DNA of 40,294 nt. Origin: Chlorokybus atmophyticus (Eukaryota; Streptophyta; Chlorokybophyceae; Chlorokybales; Chlorokybaceae). The notes under the pieces were generated by a model. The model was not told the origin of the DNA, did no database searches, and was given only the letters and a program-made list of their open reading frames with translations. Numbering within the stretch: position 1 is the first letter of the stretch; each line of letters starts with the position of its first letter. A program made the position numbers and the translations under genes. This document shows positions 34,035 through 40,294 of this stretch, piece by piece. Location of the stretch: contig RHPI01003488.1 in assembly GCA_009103225.1 (NCBI GenBank), positions 448,375-488,668 of the forward strand, given 5' to 3'.

Positions 34035-34191
34035 CGCCGCCGCCTTCCCAAACACCACTACCGCCGCCGCCGCCGCCGCCGCCGCCAGACTCTATGCCTG
34101 CTCCGTTTCCGCTTGATATCATGCAGCCGTCGATTTCATCATGTTGCTGATATCTTTCCTCGCCGTCCACGTGGCGGTTGCTTGTGTGCCC
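34035..34191. promoter_or_regulatory. 157-bp bidirectional promoter, TSR1 / PPP1R11
   Basis: Only 157 bases separate the two divergent start codons. They contain a GCC microsatellite (about 34062-34087) and no obvious TATA box. An in-frame ATG at 34141 upstream of the chosen PPP1R11 start would overlap this region. I prefer 34192, which gives the usual short Ser/Gly-rich start. Confidence 0.6.
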
Positions 34192-35339
34192 ATGTCCGGC
34201 GGCGGCGGCGGCGGTAGAGGGGAGCGAAGTCGCGTGGTGACCTCGGCTGGTGCTGGAGGTGCGGCTGCTGCCGCTGGGAGTGGAACGATCGCCGCAGCAG
34301 CCGTGGCCACGACCAGCGCCACTGCGACTACCACAATCGTTCAGGTAGTGCTGAACGCTGCAGGCTGTCCAAAGGCAGCCACTTAAATGCGCAGCGTTGT
34401 TTGTGTAATGGTGCTCCCATGGTTGTGCGACATAACAGTGTAGGATGTTATGCTCTTGACTTTGTTTCTGTCACACTTGGCTGTAAACTGCAACCATAAC
34501 TTCCAACCAAAGTCAGTGAGCACAAGAACTGCCACGCAAGGCAGTGTTTGGGTTCGCAGTCTTCTGTAAACGTCTGTTGTACGTCTCAGCGACGGGCTTC
34601 TTCGTACATCCCGTCTCTTCAAAATAGTTGGAAGCTTGCATGCAACTGCCATGGCACCATCCATGCTCAGCATGAACCCCAATGTACTATACTTCTCCTT
34701 TCTGTAGCTTGTAAGTCACAAATGGGCAGCACTGGCATGTATTCTGAGCTTTACTACCGTACGCTGAGGTCAACTCATGCGATGTGAGTCCCATGAGCCT
34801 CTTAGCGGACATCTTTGCGTGCATGTCGCTGTTGTTAAGGTGTCCCTACCAAGTGGGGAGAAAGGAGTAGCAACACTTGGATGGTTACCTTGATGGCGTG
34901 CCTGAGCGTGGTCCCTTGCCGTTATGTTGCTCTGATCAAGGCGCATTTGGTGCAGGGTGTGGAGTCGGGTGAGGCTGGCGGTCGTCCGCAGTCGCTGAGG
35001 CTTGCGCTTGCCCCGCGTCGCAAGAAGGCTGTGAAGTGGGCCGACGATACCGTTGACAACGAGGGCCTCAACCGCCGCTCATCCAAGAAGTGCTGCATCT
35101 ACCACAAGCCACGCGCGTTCGGGGACAGCAGCAGCGAGAGCAGCGGTAACGAGGACGAGGACGGGAGTGACAAGCACAAGGAGGACGAAGACGAGGAGCA
35201 CAACCATGCAGACGGGCATGGCGGACATCCATGCAGCCACCATAAACAAGTAGCGCACGGGCTGCAGCATGCGGACGAGCGCGGGCAGAGCAGTAGCGGC
35301 AACGGTGAACATGTGCGCAGGACAGATCCCAATCGCTGA
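34192..35339 (+). CDS. PPP1R11: protein phosphatase 1 inhibitor-3 (PPP1R11/YPI1-like)
   Basis: Exons 34192-34344 and 34956-35339 encode 178 residues, joined in phase 0 (TTCAG|GTAGTG to GTGCAG|GGTGTG). Residues 1-51 are Gly/Ala/Thr-rich and end TATTTIVQ. The conserved core is in exon 2: [23 protein letters not shown] (about 72-88) with the PP1-docking motif KAVKW (75-79), then [20 protein letters not shown] (about 91-110). The tail is acidic and His-rich. Animal PPP1R11 and yeast Ypi1 bind PP1 through the KVxW-type motif; the CCxC-like cysteines of the family are represented here by CC at 97-98. The protein is probably nuclear and intrinsically disordered. Confidence 0.92.
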
Positions 35340-35355
35340 TGTTGTTATGTCGTTG

Positions 35356-35360
35356 TGTAA
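35356..35360 (+). promoter_or_regulatory. TGTAA poly(A) signal candidate
   Basis: TGTAA lies 16 bases after the PPP1R11 stop codon and fits the chlorophyte signal. Confidence 0.45.
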
Positions 35361-36316
35361 CCTGACCTGTGGCCAGTGTCTGCCAGGGTACTGCTAGTAA
35401 CTTGTTGTGTAGAGAGTGTAGGGTTTTCTGTGCTTCGTGCTGGATGACAGTTTGAGAGGGATGGTGTGCATGCACATTTGCGCATGCCGCTGTTGGACAA
35501 TGGATGGATGGCGCTTGTCAAGCGCAGGTTGTTTGCATTCAGCATCCCCCTCCAACTGCATGTCTGCAATGGGTGGGGCAACACACATGGCACAACACAG
35601 AGTGCCAGTCGCATGTGCTGTGTGGCGGCACATGGTACTTGCGCACTAGACACAGAGCTGGAATACTAGATTCGTTGACTGACTGACTGGCCGTCAGTGT
35701 GACGAGGATGATCCATTTTACCAGCATGCCATGTGAATTCCTGGTGACAGAAGAATCACACGACAACAGCGCACAGACTACGAAGTGAGGACCCGTTATG
35801 CACAAAATACACAATCGCAGTCTGCTTAGGGCTGTTCAAAGTGTTGCGGGACTGCACTGCCAGATGTGCCAGGATATAGCCATGCGCGACAGATATAGTT
35901 CTTGAAATGCTATCAGGCTGCACTGGTGGTGCTATGCTGTGGATCCTCCCTCCTTGCAATTGTTCCTAGTGAGCCTTTCATTTTTTGGTATGTGGCTGTG
36001 TCAATTGCAATATATCCTGATCCTACCGCCCGCCTGAATGCGCTGGCTTGCATGCTGTTGTATCAACACTAACGCTTTCTACACTGATGGCTGCATTTTG
36101 CAACGCAGAAATTTTGTTCTTTTTTTTTTGTTGACTGCATGGTTGGATTGTGGAAGGTCACGAGCGCAGATTACAAGCTCCCGACGTGAACTTGCAAACA
36201 CAGACGGCTTTGAGAAACACAAGTTGTCCCGCAGCTACCTGACAATTGTTTCGCACCAATACGGCCACACTAGAAGCTGCTTGCAACTGCAAACTGCAAT
36301 CACTGGAACTTCTCCT
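35361..36316. other. spacer between convergent genes
   Basis: No coding region is supported. The stretch holds the 3' regions of PPP1R11 (plus) and the RING/PHD gene (minus). A T10 run lies at about 36119-36129. If the last exon of the RING/PHD gene is spliced, part of its 3' end could extend here. Confidence 0.45.
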
Positions 36317-39300
36317 TCAGGAATGCAGGCAACCCAATCTCTGCAGACAGGACTGAAGCCACTGCCACTCTTCACACCATGGTTGGCGGGTGCTTTGCCG
36401 TCTGCAAGGAGGTGTCGAAGTCAGCTGCAGTGGACTGCACTGCGGACAAAATATGATGCAGCCACATACCAGTCGGCAGTGCATTGCACCCTTGCGCTGT
36501 TGCTTGCACCGCATGCAAGGGCCAAGTCCATCCACAAGCTTGACTGGTTTTGCGCGTGGCCGCTTGGTGGGTGCAGGTGCACGGTATCGGCGGTCAGGGT
36601 TGCCTTGTGTAACTGGATCAGGCACGTCGCGGTAGTAGAACCAGTTAAATGGCGCATCATGATGACCATGGAACTGTAAATAAAGATGGTTTACTATACT
36701 GAATCTGCCTCTCAGGAAAGCGACCCAAAGCAATAAGTGCGCTTCCATTGTTCCACTCACCCAGCGACACTCAAGGGCCGTGTACTTGTTGGGTTCGCAG
36801 CTTGCACACGGCTCCATTTTGTGAGCAGTCCCGGAGATGTAGCAGCTGTCACAAAACCATCCACCCTGCACCACAGCAGCAGGCAAGTATACACGTCAAG
36901 TTGACAAATCATCAGGCAACACAGCACGGGCCACTCAAACTGCAACACCTTGTGAAGGCCATGTTTGAGTAGACAATGCACGTTGCCAATGCTTACTGGA
37001 AAGGTAGCAGTGGCAAGCCCGATGCATTGGAAATGAGCGCCTTTGCAGCATCCATCACATAGCAAAAAGGTAGCCTCGTCAGACTGATTGTGTCGGCTAC
37101 ACACCATGCAGCCCAGCCGCAATTCTTGTGCCGTCCTTGTCAAGTGCAGTTGATCCCCGTCCGTGGGCTCACGCTGGTTTATGAAGGGTACATGTCTATG
37201 GCGGCGATGGCAGTGAGTAGGAGCACGGGAAGAAGAACAAGCTAGCAGCACACTGCTACTTACCGGCCGCTGACATCCGTGATTCGGGCCCGACACTGAG
37301 GGCATCTGCATGACAAACCACAGAGTCAACCGCCAGCATCACACTGCCTACTACTGCAATGCAAGAGCCTGCTGCCACTCACGTGTTCTGACAATTGATC
37401 AACCAGTTGCTGACGCAAGGTATGTGGAACTTGTGTCCGCATGGCAGCTCCACCATCCGGTCGTTTCCAGTGACAGCCTCGCAACACAAAAAACACGTGT
37501 CCAGCGTGGTCTCCATGGTTGCACCGGCATCTGCCTCAACAGCAGCCTTTGCCACTGGATGCAAGCCTGCTGGTGCCACGTGCGGCTGCTGTTGCAAAGC
37601 ACCCAGTTTCACCAGTCGGCGGCGCTTGCCCGACTGAGGCGAGCCACCCTCCAGACCGGACACGGCATCCTCATTCTCCGCATGCGAGGGTTGTAGCACT
37701 GGCTCAGAGTCAGAGTCGATCACAATTGTATCGTCGACTGCAGGGATGCGACTGGGCAGCACCACTGGCATGCGCACGTTCGGAGTCCCCTGCCCCTGCG
37801 CATCGTGCTGCCCACTGGCATGCGCCTGCCCTCTTGCCCCGGCCGCCGAGGTTTTGGCAAACAGACGTCGAGATGCATCCGCCTCCTGAGCGACAGGCTC
37901 ATTGGCAGCAGCTGCAGGCGGGAGCTGATCGCACGCGGTGCGCCCGCCCCCTGTGCGGCCTCCAGCCCGCCGCGCAATCGCCCTTGCATTAGTAGCATTG
38001 CCTAGAGCATACGGAGGAACTCCGTGGCTTCCCCTGCAGATAGCCGCATCGCAAACTCCGTTCAAAGCCTCCATGGAAGGTGCCTCCAATGGCAGCTCGT
38101 TGTTAGTTTGCCGCGCGTGCTCGGTTGCTCGTGGCGTGCATTGACAGCTGTTCAAGAGTTCTGCTGCTGCTGTGCCAGAAGTCTGAGGCTGAGGCGGCGG
38201 CAGGTGCGCATCGTCACGCATCACAGTGCCCTGTGACAGCAAGTAGTGAGAAGAGCAGCAAGGGGGTACAGCATGGTCTGCTATAGAAACAGGCTTGTGC
38301 AACCAGTGCCGCAAACAACGCTGTTGCAATGCCGGGCAACCAACCTGTATGTCACTGACAGCGTTTGCAGCTTGCGGTACACATGCGCTTTGCACTGGAC
38401 TTGACAGGCCAAGACCTGGGCTGCAGGTCTGGCCAGCGTGGCATTGCAACCCTTCTGCCTGCACCTGATCACAAGCGCCAGATGGCACACATGTGCCGGC
38501 GGCTCGTTCACTGCCAAGTGCGGGCGTGGACTGGCTATGCCCAGCTACTACTGCATCCTGTGCGACGGCATGTGGTGTGGGAACAGCGTCATGTGGCAAC
38601 GGGACCGCCCTTGATGCCGTCGGAGAGTTCTGTAGGCTGCCGTGTGCAGCCACTGTCTCCCTCTGCACCAACCTTTGGTGCAGAGGTGGCTGAAGCATTG
38701 GTACAGGCGACACTGCTCGTGCAGGCAGCTCTGCAGCAATGAAATGCCCATCGCCATCCAGCACGGCCGCTTGCTGCCGCCAGTCTTTCCCTTGATCCAC
38801 GCTGTTCGGAGCGGCTTGATGTTCTGAATCACCACAGGCAGCTTCCTGTTGACACCATGACTGAGCAAGATAGCAGGTGACAGCACAGAAGGCAGATGAC
38901 GATGTCAACTTGCTATAAGCCATGGCTTGTAAACAAACAGCTTTTATGCATGGCAACAAGTACAGTTACTAGAAGCACCTGCGTTCGAAGAGTTGCAGTG
39001 CCTCCTGCAGATCGTGCCTGCACACCCGCTTCTGCTAACATGCCCGAATCAGCACACGCGTCAGTGTCCTCCTGAGCATGGTGATCTGCGTGCGGTTGTC
39101 GACTGCATCCAGTCTGTATGGTAGATGGCACAAATGACTGATTGCTTGCAGAGTGCGTGGGGGGACTCTGAACTTCTGGGTCACTGTTCGCAGTAAATAG
39201 ATGCCGGCGCAGAGCCTGTTTTGCAGATGACGAACTTGCTCCGTCACACAAGGTCTTGACGCCCTCATGTGCACCAATCTGTCAACAAAGCAGCATGTTT

Positions 39301-40192
39301 GGTCACCATGCTGCTTCTGGCAAGGACTAATGGCAGTGACTGTTAACTTGAGCAGTAGCAGGCATATGCAGCACCCAATTGACAGCGGTCTTACCTCTGG
39401 TGCCGATGGGGTTGCTGCTTGCGGTGCGTCCTTGCGTTGGGGTCCACCAACCATGGCACTTCTTAGAGAGTCCGTTGCTGGTGGCACCGGTGTTGACTGA
39501 CATGCTATCTTAATTTGAAGCCTCAATTGCTTCGTGCGTTCCTGCCCATGCACAACCTAGGTAAACGCTCGCCAGCTGAAGCACGCATACATAAAAAATG
39601 CACAAAATAAGACATATCGAACCTTAGCCGTTGCGTACGCCAAAGCAGCCGCTTCAAGCTGCTCCTTTGCAACAGTTTCTGCTGCCTTTGCTGTGTTGAA
39701 GCGAAGCTGCCGTTCAAGTGACGGCACATCTGGCAGATGGGGCAGACTAGCTACGCATGCGTTCTCCGGCTCGCGATGTCCGACTTGGTCACGCCTACTC
39801 CGCTTCACTCGGTGCTTGTTGCCACACGCCTCTGTCACTGTGGCAGCCGGGGGCGATTGCACCTGCTCAACACAGCTGCGACCACCATCTTTGGAGCGCT
39901 GCTTCCTTTTCTTCATCGGCTTGCGGGTCACATCCTGGCAACTCTCCGCAGCCACAGTAGCGTTTGCCTGCAGGCAGCATGCTATGAGCTACATGCATGC
40001 TACCCGACGAGCGAAATGTGATGGTGCGGCAGGCAACATGGGGGCAATACTCACTGTGGCTTGTCGTTTGCTCGCATAGACTTGGCTTTTGTTGTTGGCA
40101 CGTTCATCCTTGGGCTGAGTCACACACCGTGTCAGCTCAGTTGCCAGCCACGCTGGCAGGATAATGCGGAACTTACACGACAACCGTGTCAA
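36317..40192 (-). CDS. large RING-H2 plus PHD finger protein, 5' end incomplete
   Basis: Exons on minus: ending 40055 (start uncertain), 39967-39623, 39556-39395, 39278-38979, 38845-38345, 38230-37383, 37305-37264, 37195-36997, 36865-36761, and 36673 to a stop at 36317. Together they give about 1,000 residues. Phases agree at every junction after the first. Basic stretches near the N-terminus (KPMKKRKQRSK, KHRVKRSRR) look like nuclear localisation signals. A long Gln/Ala/Ser-rich middle follows, with DDTIVIDSDSE, a possible SUMO-interacting motif. The RING-H2 finger reads CFLCCEAV, ELPCGHKFHIPC, NWLINC, CPQCRARI and is split by an intron. A PHD finger follows: CMVCSRHN, FLLCDGCCKGAHFQC, GGWFCDSC. 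The end holds FHGHHDAPFNWFYYRDVPDP and a CxxC-rich stretch (CMRCKQQRKGAMHC, FCPQC). A nuclear E3 ubiquitin or SUMO-targeted ligase reading histone tails is inferred. A donor at 36469 could extend or shorten the C-terminus. Confidence 0.8.
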
Positions 40193-40279
40193 ACATGCAC
40201 CTCAGCTGAAGCTCCTGGACTGTGATTGCTGCAACGCTCAAACTAACACGTAGTCCAACACTAACTTGTGACGCGCGGA

Positions 40280-40294
40280 GGGGGGGGGGGGGGG
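40280..40294 (+). repeat. terminal poly-G run
   Basis: The contig ends in 15 G. The start of the window has a run of seven C. These may be genuine homopolymers or edge artefacts of assembly. They give no evidence of a telomere. Confidence 0.7.

Noticed and set aside
34141-34191. Upstream ATG of the PPP1R11 gene giving a signal-peptide-like start (MLLISFLAVHVAVA)
   Set aside because: The family is cytosolic or nuclear, and the extension lies in the short divergent promoter. The ATG at 34192 gives the usual start.
40055-40192. FRIILPAWLATEL segment as an MRG-like chromatin domain
   Set aside because: The resemblance is limited to a few residues, and a GTAAGT lies inside it, so part of it may be intronic.

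Overview
The window is a eukaryotic nuclear contig, most likely from a green alga (Chlorophyta or a close relative). Genes are split by GT-AG introns. The gene set is plant-like: a calcineurin B-like Ca2+ sensor, an NPSN-type SNARE, and a YbaB/EbfC protein with a chloroplast-type leader. Four gene ends carry TGTAA, the usual chlorophyte poly(A) signal. CA/GT, GTT, GCC and GTCTGC simple repeats are abundant. No bacterial operon structure, CRISPR array, rRNA or tRNA was seen.

Left part (1 to about 10.1 kb) is transposon territory. An AT-rich gene-free end is followed by a dead pogo/Tigger-type DDE transposase on the minus strand (about 2.03-3.99 kb). Next comes a dead PIF/Harbinger element (about 5.1-10.1 kb). 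It has a DDE transposase on plus, a Myb/SANT-type second ORF on minus (convergent), diverged inverted-repeat arms, a palindromic subterminal array, a 191-bp tandem duplication and a 143-bp minisatellite.

From 10.8 to 16.8 kb there are three intact genes: a nuclear protein with an HMG/YABBY-like motif (plus), a CBL Ca2+ sensor (minus) and an NPSN Qb-SNARE (plus). The first two converge on a perfect 17-bp-stem hairpin. The last two share a 749-bp divergent promoter region.

From 17.5 to 23.4 kb the sequence decays. A two-sided truncated, frameshifted relic of the intraflagellar transport gene IFT172 and a degenerate WD40-repeat gene lie on minus, among long alternating purine-pyrimidine tracts. 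They are followed by nested inverted repeats, a 644-bp pure GTCTGC array and a single N. Base composition jumps at the N.

From 23.4 to 40.3 kb there are five intact or nearly intact genes: the YbaB/EbfC chloroplast nucleoid protein (plus), an apparently undescribed Cys-rich type I membrane protein (plus), the 40S ribosome assembly factor TSR1 (minus), a PP1 inhibitor-3/PPP1R11 homologue (plus, 157 bp from TSR1, divergent), and a large RING-H2 plus PHD finger protein (minus) whose 5' end runs to the contig edge. The genes do not form one pathway: they are housekeeping, signalling and trafficking functions in ordinary eukaryotic gene order. All splice models were built by hand from reading frame, splice sites and protein-family conservation, without RNA evidence.
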